Source: JAGOBX01 sp036733285
GTDB lineage: Bacteria; JAGOBX01
DNA: 28,327 bases
Reading direction: 5' to 3'
Assembly: GCA_036733285.1 (NCBI GenBank)
Contig: DAINAU010000040.1
Span: forward strand, 1 to 28,327
How positions within the stretch are numbered: the stretch's first letter is position 1; the number at the start of each line of letters is the position of its first letter. Shown in pieces: positions 8,117 through 16,332 of this stretch. A program made the translations under genes and the position numbers. The notes below the pieces were generated by a model. The model saw only the letters and a list, made by a program, of their open reading frames with translations. It had not been told where the DNA came from and made no database searches.

Positions 8117-11100
8117 ATGACCGACCGTCAGTTATTTATAATTTCAGATATAAACGATAATGCAGACGAATTAGTTTATTCATTCGGCAGATATTTATTT
8201 TTATTCGATTCGATTTCGTTATTTGAAATAATTGAAAAAAAATATCTTGAAGCCGCTCCGGGTCAACTGTTATATTCGTTTATTGACAAAACCGGAAGTC
8301 AAAATAAAATACGGGTTTATCCCGGAAAAAACGCCGCGTTATCTTCAGACGGAACAAAAATATTTTCAACCATATCGGGAATCGTTCATTGGAACAATAA
8401 CGTCGTTTCAGCGCTGCCTGTAATAGAAATAGATTCTGACGCGTCGGTGGAACTCGGAACCGGAAATATAGATTTTGACGGAAGCGTAATAGTTCACGGA
8501 ACGATAGATTCCGGTTCGTTATTAAACGTGTCGGGAGATATTTTCGCTCATAAAATACTGGACGCGGAGATAAATTGCGGCGGCAATTTAATTTCGCGCG
8601 ACGGAATATTTAACGTTCAAAACGGATATTTAAACTGCCGAGGAAATCTTAAAGCCCAGCGATTGGAAAATTCCAAAAACATCAAATGTAAAGGAAATCT
8701 TATTATAGAAGATATTATTAAAGACTGCTTTATCGAATCGGAAAAATCAGTTATAATTACAGGTCCGGGAGAACGAGCTATCGAACGCAGCGAAATATTC
8801 GCAAGATCAGAAATATCAGCTTATAGAATCGGGAGCCGCCGCGAATCAATCTATATACTCGAAACCGGAATCGAAGACCATCAAATCAAAGGATTGCTCG
8901 AGCATATTCTTTCAATGGATCAGCTTGAAAAAGAAATCGGAGACATTGAAACGGTTTTGTCCAACAATTCGATGGACGAAAAACGGGCTCAAGAATACTC
9001 TAAAAACATCGAGAATCTTAAAAACAGATACAACACATTGAAAATAAACACCGACGAATTATATCCTAAAATCAAATTTGATAAAATCAACGAGTATTTC
9101 ACAAAATATTCGGCGCCTGCAACCGATGAAAATATTAATCAGGATTATGTTTTTGTTTTAAAAAGATACAATGACAAATTATCTTTTCTGAACTCGGACA
9201 TAAAAAAAATGGAAGAAGAAAGAAATAAAATCGAGAGCGAAAAACTCGACGATAAATCTCTCGAACGTCTTGAAGAAATAGAAAACAGAATCGAGTATCT
9301 CAATAGAAAAAAAAAATATTTTACAGATTTGCGAAGCCTGATTTATTTGCCTGAAAATAAAACCAAGGTAGTGCTCGACAGCGAACCCATATCGATTAAT
9401 TGCGGAATGTTTAAGAATGAAAGGGAAGAATACGATAAAATAATAGACCAAAAAAAGTTTTGCGAAAAAAATCTCGCGTCTATAAAAAACGAAATAGAGC
9501 AATTAAAAAAAAATCAACACCCTTCCGCCGCCGCAAAAATGGAAAAAAAAATAGAAGCGATTAATCAGATAAATAAAACCCTCGCCGAACTTAAAGAAAA
9601 AATAATTCCGTTTGAAACTATCAAAAATCACAGCGGAAGAAGAATTGTCGGCGTAGACGGAGTAGTAGTGGAAGGCGCCAAATTATTTATAGACGGACTT
9701 GAAAGGGTTATAGATAAAAAATACGAAAGGATTGCTTTCGCGGGTTCTTTTGACAACATAGTAATGGAAGGTTTTACAAAACCGGATATTGAAAAAATAA
9801 TTTATTCCGATAATAGCGATTATGAAAATTTCGGACAATCCGAAATTTTCGAGAATTTAAAATTGCGCAAAAACGTTTTATTCGAGGGTTTTGACGGTCA
9901 GCAGCTTTATCAATACGCGATAAAGTTTTTAGGAATTCCAGTTCAAAACGCCCTATTCATAGACGTCGACAGATATATGTTTCAGTCGAGAAAAATTTTA
10001 AGATTGAACGCGATATTAATAGGAAAATCAGAGGATAAAAACGTTCTGCGGCAAATGTTTTTTAAAATAAAAAACAGTTATCCGATTCAAATCGTCGGAG
10101 CGTCGATTAAAGAATGCATGCTAAAAGGAATCGAGCATTTTCAGTGTTCAGAAGACGATTTGGATTATGAAATTTTACAGCATCCAAACAAGAGTTTTTT
10201 AAGCATAAAAAAACAGACATACGTCGTGAAAATTTTCAAACGCGGGAAAGACAGAAAAGATCTCGACGGTTTTTTTGTGATTTTAAATACAATCAAAGGG
10301 CTTATGCTGACCGTGTTTCCGCCTCGCGGCAACGGAAAAAAAGCGAAAATTGAAGAAGCTATTCAACAACTCAGAGAATTTAATTATAACTCCGGAATCG
10401 AGCTTGAAATATTGAAAAATGAAATGGAAAGAGCTTCGACCGACGAAATAAAGATTGGTCCGCGCCAGCCAGAACCGGAACTCGACGGAAAATATTATTT
10501 GAACATATCCTCGGATAAAATGCGGGCGCATATAACTTTATTGCCGCCTCAATACGGAGGTCTGCCTGTAGATTACGACGAGATTAATAAAAAAATTCTC
10601 GAAAAAAATATTTATAAACCAAATCTTGAATTATTAAAAACGACTTTAAAAACTCTTAAATCAAAAAAAGAAATATTGATTTCTGAAGGGGCGGCGCCCA
10701 CTCCGGGTCTGGACGCTGTTTTGCTTTTTCCATTTGTGAATCAAAACAAGGAAAAATCAAACGAAGAACAGCAGCTCGAAGAAATTTACGGTATTCAGCC
10801 GCTTGACACGGTAAGAAAAAAAGATTTAATCGTAAAAAAAATCCCTCCTAAAGACGGAACCGCCGGAATCAATGTTTTCAGCGAGGAAATACCCGCTCCA
10901 AAAGGAAAAAATTTTCAGCTTCGCGCCGGAAAAAACGCGTTATTATCCGAAGACGGTTTAAAAGTCTACGCGCAAATCAGCGGAATGGCTTTTAGAGAAG
11001 GTTATAAATTTTACGTCGAGGAGGCGCTTCATATAATCGGCAACGTCGATAATAGAACCGGTAATATCGAGTTTCCCGGAACGGTAATAATCAGCGGAAT

Positions 11101-11914
11101 TATTAAAGAAGGATTCAGCGTAAAAGCCGGAGGAGACATATACGTTTCGAATATTGAAGGCGCGACAGTCGAATGCGGCAACAATCTTTACGTTAAACGC
11201 GGAGTATCCGGCAATTACAAATGCAAGATAACGGCGCGCGGCAATATGATAACCAATTTTATAGAACAAGCCACTGTATTCTGCCGAAGAAACGTTATAG
11301 TCTCGAATTCTCTGATGCACAGCGTAGTTAACGCGGCGAATAACGTGGTGGTGCTTACCGGAGGCAAAGGATTGATAGTCGGCGGAATAATAAGAGCCGG
11401 AAAATCCGTTTTTTCAAAAATGCTCGGTTCAAAAATAGCTACGGTTACCACGGTCGAAGCCGGTTCGGATCCGGAGGTATTTGAAAAACTAAAAAAAATT
11501 GAAAACTATATCGTATCTCTCGAGAAATTTTATAAAAGCGGAAGACTTGACATAAAAAGATTAATGGATTTGAAAGCAAAAAACGAATTTTCTTCAAAAC
11601 ACGAAGAAATGCTTGAAAAACTTAAGAATCAGGACGAAGAAATAGTAAAACGCCTGAAAAAAATGGTTGAAGACAGAAAAGTGTTGGCTGACATAGTTGA
11701 AAAAGGGAAAGACGGAAAAATTTGCGTTAAAGAGAGATGTTATACCGGAGTTAGATTGACGATTTCAACCGCAAAAATCAAAGTGGATAAAGTTACTGAT
11801 TTTGTCACGTATTTTTATCTCGACAATCAAATTAGAATTAAACCGTATGAACCGCCGCTTGACGAATTGTTTGACGAATTGAAAAAAGAAAATATCAAAC
11901 TTTTAAAGATTTAA
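8117..11914 (+). CDS. Tandem FapA-like (DUF342) protein, 1265 aa
   Basis: This giant cytoplasmic-looking protein appears to contain two FapA/DUF342 modules. The first (about 64-240) has PGKNAALSSDGTKIFSTISG, GTGNIDFDGSVIVHGTI and a run of short beta-helix-like repeats with regular GGN/GDI turns. Charged coiled coils follow (about 265-310, 350-400, 435-500). A Jag_N-like domain sits at about 660-710 (ECMLKGIEHFQ, then DYEILQHPNKSFLSIKKQ, then VVKIFK). The second module is complete: its head runs from about 788 to 935 (LNISSDKMRAHITLLPP, KKIPPKDGTAGINVFSEEIP), the beta-helix from 936 to 1115 (GNVDNRTGNIEFPG, VLTGGKGLIVGGIIRAG), and a C-terminal coiled coil from 1118 to 1200. Typical family members are about 450-700 aa, so this is a duplication-fusion. 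FapA proteins are linked to polar or flagellar assembly and may scaffold. The precise role is unknown. CinA starts 3 nt after the stop. Confidence 0.88.
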   Translation: MTDRQLFIISDINDNADELVYSFGRYLFLFDSISLFEIIEKKYLEAAPGQLLYSFIDKTGSQNKIRVYPGKNAALSSDGTKIFSTISGIVHWNNNVVSALPVIEIDSDASVELGTGNIDFDGSVIVHGTIDSGSLLNVSGDIFAHKILDAEINCGGNLISRDGIFNVQNGYLNCRGNLKAQRLENSKNIKCKGNLIIEDIIKDCFIESEKSVIITGPGERAIERSEIFARSEISAYRIGSRRESIYILETGIEDHQIKGLLEHILSMDQLEKEIGDIETVLSNNSMDEKRAQEYSKNIENLKNRYNTLKINTDELYPKIKFDKINEYFTKYSAPATDENINQDYVFVLKRYNDKLSFLNSDIKKMEEERNKIESEKLDDKSLERLEEIENRIEYLNRKKKYFTDLRSLIYLPENKTKVVLDSEPISINCGMFKNEREEYDKIIDQKKFCEKNLASIKNEIEQLKKNQHPSAAAKMEKKIEAINQINKTLAELKEKIIPFETIKNHSGRRIVGVDGVVVEGAKLFIDGLERVIDKKYERIAFAGSFDNIVMEGFTKPDIEKIIYSDNSDYENFGQSEIFENLKLRKNVLFEGFDGQQLYQYAIKFLGIPVQNALFIDVDRYMFQSRKILRLNAILIGKSEDKNVLRQMFFKIKNSYPIQIVGASIKECMLKGIEHFQCSEDDLDYEILQHPNKSFLSIKKQTYVVKIFKRGKDRKDLDGFFVILNTIKGLMLTVFPPRGNGKKAKIEEAIQQLREFNYNSGIELEILKNEMERASTDEIKIGPRQPEPELDGKYYLNISSDKMRAHITLLPPQYGGLPVDYDEINKKILEKNIYKPNLELLKTTLKTLKSKKEILISEGAAPTPGLDAVLLFPFVNQNKEKSNEEQQLEEIYGIQPLDTVRKKDLIVKKIPPKDGTAGINVFSEEIPAPKGKNFQLRAGKNALLSEDGLKVYAQISGMAFREGYKFYVEEALHIIGNVDNRTGNIEFPGTVIISGIIKEGFSVKAGGDIYVSNIEGATVECGNNLYVKRGVSGNYKCKITARGNMITNFIEQATVFCRRNVIVSNSLMHSVVNAANNVVVLTGGKGLIVGGIIRAGKSVFSKMLGSKIATVTTVEAGSDPEVFEKLKKIENYIVSLEKFYKSGRLDIKRLMDLKAKNEFSSKHEEMLEKLKNQDEEIVKRLKKMVEDRKVLADIVEKGKDGKICVKERCYTGVRLTISTAKIKVDKVTDFVTYFYLDNQIRIKPYEPPLDELFDELKKENIKLLKI

Positions 11915-11917
11915 ATT

Positions 11918-13192
11918 ATGAATGTTGAAATTATTGCCGTAGGCACAGAATTATTATTGGGAAATATCGTTAATACAAACGCGCAGTATCTGTCGTCAAG
12001 ACTTGCGGAACTTGGATTTTTCGTTTATCGCCACACGGTTGTTGGAGATAACAAAAACAGACTGTTTGAAGCGTTATCCGGCGGATTTAAAGCGAACGAT
12101 ATTATAATCACAACGGGCGGACTCGGTCCGACAAAAGACGATTTGACCAAAGAAACTGTAGCCGATTTTTTTTCAAAGAAATTAGTTTTTGACGAGAAAT
12201 CATTTCAAACGTTAACAAAGATTTTCAGAAAATTCGGCGTTGAAGTCAGCGAAACAAACAAAAAACAGGCTTATTTTCCCGAAGATTCAATAATAATGGA
12301 AAACAGTTGCGGGTCGGCTCCGGGATGTATAATTGAAAAAAACGGGAAATATCTAATAATGCTGCCCGGTCCTCCAAATGAGATGAAAACTATGTTTGAA
12401 AATTCGGCGGTTCCTTTTTTAAAAAAATTCCAAAAAGGAATAATCGAATCGCGGATGTTGCGTTTAATTGGAATCGGAGAAGGCGTAATGGCGGAACAAA
12501 TTTCGGATTTGCTCGATTTATCAAATCCAACTGTGGCGCCTTATGCGAATCAGGACGACGTCGTTATCCGGTTAAGCGCATATGCAGAAAATAAAATCGA
12601 GGCTGAAAAACTGCTGGTTCCGGTTGAAAACGAAATCAGAAAGCGTCTTGAAGAATTCATCTATGGGACAAACGACGACGTTATAGAAAAAATAGTCGCT
12701 GAAAAATTATTGAAACACAATCTATCGTTAGCGATAGCGGAATCATGTTCAGGCGGACTGCTTACTTCGCGTCTTGTAAATTGTCAGGGAATTTCTTCGG
12801 TTTTAAAAGAATCTATCGTATGCTACGGAAATAACTCCAAAATTCACAGACTCGGAGTAAAAACTGAAACGCTTGAGAAATTCGGGGCGGTAAGTTTTGA
12901 AACCGCGCTTGAAATGGCGGAAGGAGTTTCAAAAACGTCCGGTTCAGATATCGGCGTGTCAATAACCGGGATTGCAGGGCCCGAAGGAGGAACCGCTGAA
13001 AAACCCGTCGGACTCGTTTATTTCGGTTTCTATTTTGACGCGAAAAAAATCGGGGATAAATTTTCGATTCCGCAAAACGTTAAATTTTCGGAGAAAAAAG
13101 TTTTTTCAGGAAATAGAAACTATATCAGAAATAGAAGCGCGGTATATTGCCTTGATATATTGCGGAAACAATTATTCGGCGCAAATCTTTAG
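11918..13192 (+). CDS. cinA: CinA family protein (NMN deamidase-type, two-domain)
   Basis: This is a full-length 424-aa CinA. The N-terminal MoaB/MogA-like (COG1058) domain shows AVGTELLLGNIVNTNA (7-22), TTGGLGPTKDD (65-75) and MLPGPPNEM (148-156). The C-terminal CinA domain, which in characterised members deamidates nicotinamide mononucleotide for pyridine-nucleotide recycling, shows AESCSGG (274-280) and GIAGPEGGT (351-359). In some species cinA is induced with competence; nothing here shows that regulation. It follows the FapA gene by 3 nt and has no clear Shine-Dalgarno of its own, so coupling is likely. Its stop lies 8 nt before the CCCGG end of a repeat copy. Confidence 0.93.
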   Translation: MNVEIIAVGTELLLGNIVNTNAQYLSSRLAELGFFVYRHTVVGDNKNRLFEALSGGFKANDIIITTGGLGPTKDDLTKETVADFFSKKLVFDEKSFQTLTKIFRKFGVEVSETNKKQAYFPEDSIIMENSCGSAPGCIIEKNGKYLIMLPGPPNEMKTMFENSAVPFLKKFQKGIIESRMLRLIGIGEGVMAEQISDLLDLSNPTVAPYANQDDVVIRLSAYAENKIEAEKLLVPVENEIRKRLEEFIYGTNDDVIEKIVAEKLLKHNLSLAIAESCSGGLLTSRLVNCQGISSVLKESIVCYGNNSKIHRLGVKTETLEKFGAVSFETALEMAEGVSKTSGSDIGVSITGIAGPEGGTAEKPVGLVYFGFYFDAKKIGDKFSIPQNVKFSEKKVFSGNRNYIRNRSAVYCLDILRKQLFGANL

Positions 13193-13200
13193 AAATTAAA

Positions 13201-13425
13201 CCCGGATAATGCAATAAAAAAAGTGAAGTGGCGATTCCAATAGGAATCGCTTAAGAAGTTTCTTTGAAACCGCCCTTTTCTAAAACATATATACGCGCTT
13301 GTTAAAATTTCTAAAAACTTGAAAACTGCCAAGTAAAAATTAATGCTTTTAAAAAAGCGCGCAAAATCAATGTTTTTCCTTACTTCCAGCGCTTTTTCAA
13401 AATTCTAATGCAGTTTTCAGGTTAA
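13201..13425 (-). repeat. Interspersed repeat, copy C (between convergent cinA and lpxL-like genes)
   Basis: Read on the minus strand it starts TTAA-CCTGAAAACTGCA (13425-13409) and ends TTGCATTATCCGGG at 13201. The first 104 bases after TTAA match copy B. The following arm (TTTTAACAAGC, then TATGTTTTAGAAAA, then TGCATTATCCGGG) matches copy A. It thus joins the parts seen separately in A and B and shows they are one family. It fills the whole gap between two convergent genes, starting 1 nt past the lpxL-like stop. Confidence 0.82.
13231..13250. repeat. Hairpin inside repeat copy C
   Basis: GCGATTCC-AATA-GGAATCGC forms a perfect 8-bp stem with a 4-base loop. It lies 38 nt past the cinA stop, in a region absent from copy A. 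No clean T-run follows on either strand, so termination is possible but not clear. Confidence 0.55.
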
Positions 13426-13426
13426 A

Positions 13427-14347
13427 TCATTTGCGGTATTTCCAGCGGTTATGCATCCAAAACCACTGGTCTGGATATTCTCTGATTTTTTTTTCAAGCA
13501 AATCATTATACCTTTGCATAATCGTTTTTATTTTTTGTTTATTGTCAAGTTCGGAATCGATATTCGCGTCGATTCTTTCGCAGACTATTATTTTATGAGT
13601 ATTGTCGTTTAATCTAACGCTGAAAACCGGTATTACGGCGGCGTTAGTTCTAATCGCAAACATAGCCGGACCGGCGGCGGTGGGCAATTGATATCCGCAG
13701 AAATCAAGCGTAATTCCTTCCGGATCCGGAACCGCGATATCCGCAACGGTTGCGAGAGCGTAATTTTCTTTCAATCTTTTATAAACGGTTTTTAAATAAT
13801 TATTTTTATAAAATATTTCGATTCCGTTATGCGTTCTTATTTTTTCCAATAAATCGCTGACATAACTATTTCTCTGTTTTTTAACGATAGCGCATATCTT
13901 AATTCCCGATAATTTCAAGATGTTCGTAGTCAATTCGGGATTGTCGAAATGGGCGCCCAATAAAACTGCGCCGTTGCCGGAATTCAAAACCTCGTCTATA
14001 TGCCGCTTGTTCTCGATAAATCCGAATTTGTATAAATTTGCGCCGGTTAATCTTGAAAAAATAAAATATTCAAACGCGGACTTGCATATATTCGCATAGC
14101 TTTTTTTCAGTATCTTTTTCAATTCCGCGTCAGAAATAGTTTTAAAAACTCTTTTAATGTTTTCACGCATTACTTTTTTTCTGACAGGAATAAAATAATA
14201 CATTATTTTTCCGGTTAAACTCGCTGAAAAATAAAGCGCGGATACGGGAAAAAACCTCAAGGAATAAAATAAAATTACGGCGAAAAAGTATTCTATGATA
14301 TGTCTGAACTTTCTAATAGTCCTTTTTAATCGTTTTTTGTTTGTCAT
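13427..14347 (-). CDS. LpxL/HtrB-family lipid A (lauroyl-type) acyltransferase
   Basis: This 306-aa inner-membrane acyltransferase transfers an acyl chain to lipid A or a related glycolipid. An N-terminal hydrophobic anchor (about 17-42) precedes the HX4E catalytic motif at His133-Glu138 (AHFDNPE). The stretches TVADIAVPDPEG and PTAAGPAMFAIRTNAAVIPVFSVR and the C-terminal PDQWFWMHNRWKYR are characteristic. Length matches the family. This is the clearest sign of an outer membrane in the host. The start overlaps the upstream phospholipase-like gene by 4 nt (ATGA), and the stop abuts repeat copy C. The exact acyl chain and acceptor are unknown. Confidence 0.9.
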   Translation of the reverse strand: MTNKKRLKRTIRKFRHIIEYFFAVILFYSLRFFPVSALYFSASLTGKIMYYFIPVRKKVMRENIKRVFKTISDAELKKILKKSYANICKSAFEYFIFSRLTGANLYKFGFIENKRHIDEVLNSGNGAVLLGAHFDNPELTTNILKLSGIKICAIVKKQRNSYVSDLLEKIRTHNGIEIFYKNNYLKTVYKRLKENYALATVADIAVPDPEGITLDFCGYQLPTAAGPAMFAIRTNAAVIPVFSVRLNDNTHKIIVCERIDANIDSELDNKQKIKTIMQRYNDLLEKKIREYPDQWFWMHNRWKYRK

Positions 14348-15249
14348 TTCTTTTTTAGGAAACCGCTAAATTTTTTGTAGTTTGTGAAATTAGATAAGAA
14401 CTTAAAATTAAAATTTTTGATGGCGTTTATTTTTAGAATTTCCGGCAATATGAAGGGATTGCCGTCGTTTAAATTCGATAAATACGGAGATGCTGTCAGG
14501 TTTTCCGAACCGACAGGATCGTAATCGCAGACAAAACTCGAATCCAAATTATTTATTACATCAATGCAGATGCCTATATTGGTTTTAATAAATTTATCGA
14601 AAATATCGTCGTTTAAAACTAAAATTTTCTTTGAAAAACGAGGCGTTTTCATAGCTTTAGATAATATTTTTGCGTTCTGCATTTTTATGATATTATAAAA
14701 CAAAGATTTTCTCATTGAAAATGTTTTGTTATAAGAAATATTTTTTTTTAAGAAACTATCGTTTTCGGGATTATGAAATTCAACTAGAAAACAAGCGAAA
14801 TCCCTGTAAAATTCAGGAAGTTTCATATCAAACAATAATTCCCAATAAATATGACTCAACGATAAGGATTTTATTTTTTTTGAAAATAAATTAAATGGAA
14901 CAAAAAAATTATGCGACACCGCGTCTGCGCTCAAATGAGTCAGATATCCTAATGCAAATCCTTTTTCAGAATCGCTTCCGGCTTTCTTATAAATTTTAAA
15001 ACCGGTTTCCCAATTATGACTATGATGTTTTTTGGGGAGCGAACCTTTCCCTACAAAAATATCGGGAGCAATGCAGCCGTAAAAAAAATCCAATTGCGAC
15101 GATGCTAATATTTTTTTTACCGGAACCGACGCTATAACCGACAAATGAGTTAATATATAAGACGTAAATACAAGATGCGAAGACGGACCCCATGCGAAAA
15201 CAGGTTCGGGAATAAAAAAAATTATCAAAACAACAAAAACAATAGGCAT
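14344..15249 (-). CDS. Secreted zinc-dependent phospholipase C-like protein
   Basis: This 301-aa protein begins with a hydrophobic signal segment (about 2-16, ending PVFAW) and continues WGPSSHL, so Trp20 would become the mature N-terminus if cleavage occurs after Ala19. In Bacillus-type zinc-dependent phospholipase C the mature N-terminal Trp is a zinc ligand. Further candidate ligands are His25, Asp63 (IAPDIF), the HHSHNW cluster (75-80), His105 and Asp109 (LTHLSAD) and His113. The C-terminal half (120-301) is not recognisable. The gene is coupled by ATGA overlap to the acyltransferase, suggesting a joint role in envelope lipid handling. Many members of this family have no demonstrated lipase activity. 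Confidence 0.78.
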   Translation of the reverse strand: MPIVFVVLIIFFIPEPVFAWGPSSHLVFTSYILTHLSVIASVPVKKILASSQLDFFYGCIAPDIFVGKGSLPKKHHSHNWETGFKIYKKAGSDSEKGFALGYLTHLSADAVSHNFFVPFNLFSKKIKSLSLSHIYWELLFDMKLPEFYRDFACFLVEFHNPENDSFLKKNISYNKTFSMRKSLFYNIIKMQNAKILSKAMKTPRFSKKILVLNDDIFDKFIKTNIGICIDVINNLDSSFVCDYDPVGSENLTASPYLSNLNDGNPFILPEILKINAIKNFNFKFLSNFTNYKKFSGFLKKK

Positions 15250-15277
15250 ATCTAATATAAAACGCTATTCGACAAAA

Positions 15278-15721
15278 TTAATAACTATGCGATTTTAAAA
15301 GCAATGTGGCTTCGCGTAGACGCGTCGATAAAATCTTGAATATCTGAAAAGAGATATCGGGATTCTTTCTTATCATTTCTTTAAAATCATTTTTTTCAAG
15401 AACTATAAATTTAGAATCGGCTATGGTTTTGACGGTTAAGGAGCGGGGTTCGTCGTCTAATATTGACATTTCGCCAACCGGATTTACCGGCTGTAAAACA
15501 GCGACGACTTTTTCCTTATTCTCTATTGATTTGCTTAAAACGACTCTTCCTTCAATAAGAATAAATAATTTATCACCCGCCTCTTTCTCCCTGAAAATAA
15601 TAGTTTTTTTTTCAAAACTTACCGCCTTGGTTTTTTGAGCGAGAGATTCGATTATACCGCCGTCTAAATTTTGAAAAAGCGAAACTTTTCTTAGCGTATC
15701 TATAATTTGTTCTTTATTCAA
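15278..15721 (-). CDS. Stand-alone cyclic nucleotide-binding domain protein
   Basis: This 147-aa protein is essentially one CRP/PKA-type cNMP-binding domain. LFQNLDGGIIESLAQ leads into the beta-roll, the phosphate-binding cassette reads GEMSILDDEPRSLTV, and a C-terminal helix (IFKILSTRLREATLLLK) follows. There is no helix-turn-helix, so it is not a transcription factor by itself. It probably senses cAMP or c-di-GMP-type ligands or acts as a regulatory subunit. It lies between queF (23 nt gap) and the phospholipase-like gene (28 nt gap), so it is probably co-transcribed with both. The partner is unknown. Confidence 0.87.
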   Translation of the reverse strand: MNKEQIIDTLRKVSLFQNLDGGIIESLAQKTKAVSFEKKTIIFREKEAGDKLFILIEGRVVLSKSIENKEKVVAVLQPVNPVGEMSILDDEPRSLTVKTIADSKFIVLEKNDFKEMIRKNPDISFQIFKILSTRLREATLLLKSHSY

Positions 15722-15744
15722 CTATTGCTCCATTCCGTTAAAAT

Positions 15745-16224
15745 TTAAAAAAAAAATCTACCCTGTTCGCTGGATTTAGGAATATCCGGAGGTTTGATTT
15801 TTTCCGGAACCGTTCCTGATTCGGCAAAAATATCTATTGAAACGCCTCCGCGCCTGTAAAAAAAAGCCGATATTCTAATCCATTTTGGAGAAATGCATTC
15901 GATAATTCTGTCAAGTATATAATTGCTGACAGATTCGTGAAACGAGCCGTGATTTCTAAAACTAAACAAAAATAGTTTTAACGATTTTGATTCGACGCAA
16001 TATTTGCATGGAATGTAATCGATTACAATATTGGCGAAATCAGGCTGTCCGGTAATCGGACACAAAGACGTAAATTCAGGCGCGTTGAACCTGATTACAT
16101 AATCGCGGTTTTTTGTCTGATTCTCGAATTTTTCAAGTTTGGATTTATCCGGAGTTTGCGGATATTTCAAATTCTTATTTTTTAATATAGACAAACCTGA
16201 GCCGGTATTTTTTTTTGAACTCAT
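15745..16224 (-). CDS. queF: NADPH-dependent 7-cyano-7-deazaguanine reductase (preQ0 reductase)
   Basis: QueF reduces the nitrile of preQ0 to preQ1 in queuosine biosynthesis for tRNA modification. The 159-aa protein is the short (type I) form. The catalytic cysteine is Cys55 in TSLCPITGQPDFA with Asp62 nearby, the same numbering as in Bacillus subtilis QueF. The NADPH/substrate motif ESKSLKL is at 78-84 and FRNHGSFHE at 89-97. The N-terminal 40 residues are poorly conserved and Lys-rich. No other queuosine genes lie in the window. It is first in a minus-strand group with its own promoter candidate; no preQ1 riboswitch is evident in the short leader. Confidence 0.93.
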   Translation of the reverse strand: MSSKKNTGSGLSILKNKNLKYPQTPDKSKLEKFENQTKNRDYVIRFNAPEFTSLCPITGQPDFANIVIDYIPCKYCVESKSLKLFLFSFRNHGSFHESVSNYILDRIIECISPKWIRISAFFYRRGGVSIDIFAESGTVPEKIKPPDIPKSSEQGRFFF

Positions 16225-16267
16225 ATCGTTTCCTTAAAATTTATTAATGACAATTCTTTAAATTTAA

Positions 16268-16306
16268 TATAATATATGATTATATTTGATTTTATTTAAA
16301 AAACAA
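16268..16306. promoter_or_regulatory. Divergent promoter region between queF and aroC
   Basis: On the minus strand TTGTTT (16306-16301), a 16-nt spacer and a perfect TATAAT (16284-16279) face queF. On the plus strand a perfect TATAAT (16268-16273) faces aroC but its -35 (TTAATG, 16244-16249, 18-nt spacing) is poor. The AT content is high, so single -10 matches carry little weight. aroC has a GGAG ribosome binding site just upstream. Confidence 0.45.
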
Positions 16307-16332
16307 TAATTAAATTTACGGAGAAAACAAAT

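Noticed and set aside
10958..11320. A 120-codon minus-strand frame within the FapA gene.
   Set aside because: It mirrors the repetitive FapA beta-helix coding sequence and resembles nothing known.
16225..16300. Possible preQ1 riboswitch in the queF leader.
   Set aside because: The leader of about 50 nt is almost all A and T and shows no C-rich loop or stem of the preQ1 type.
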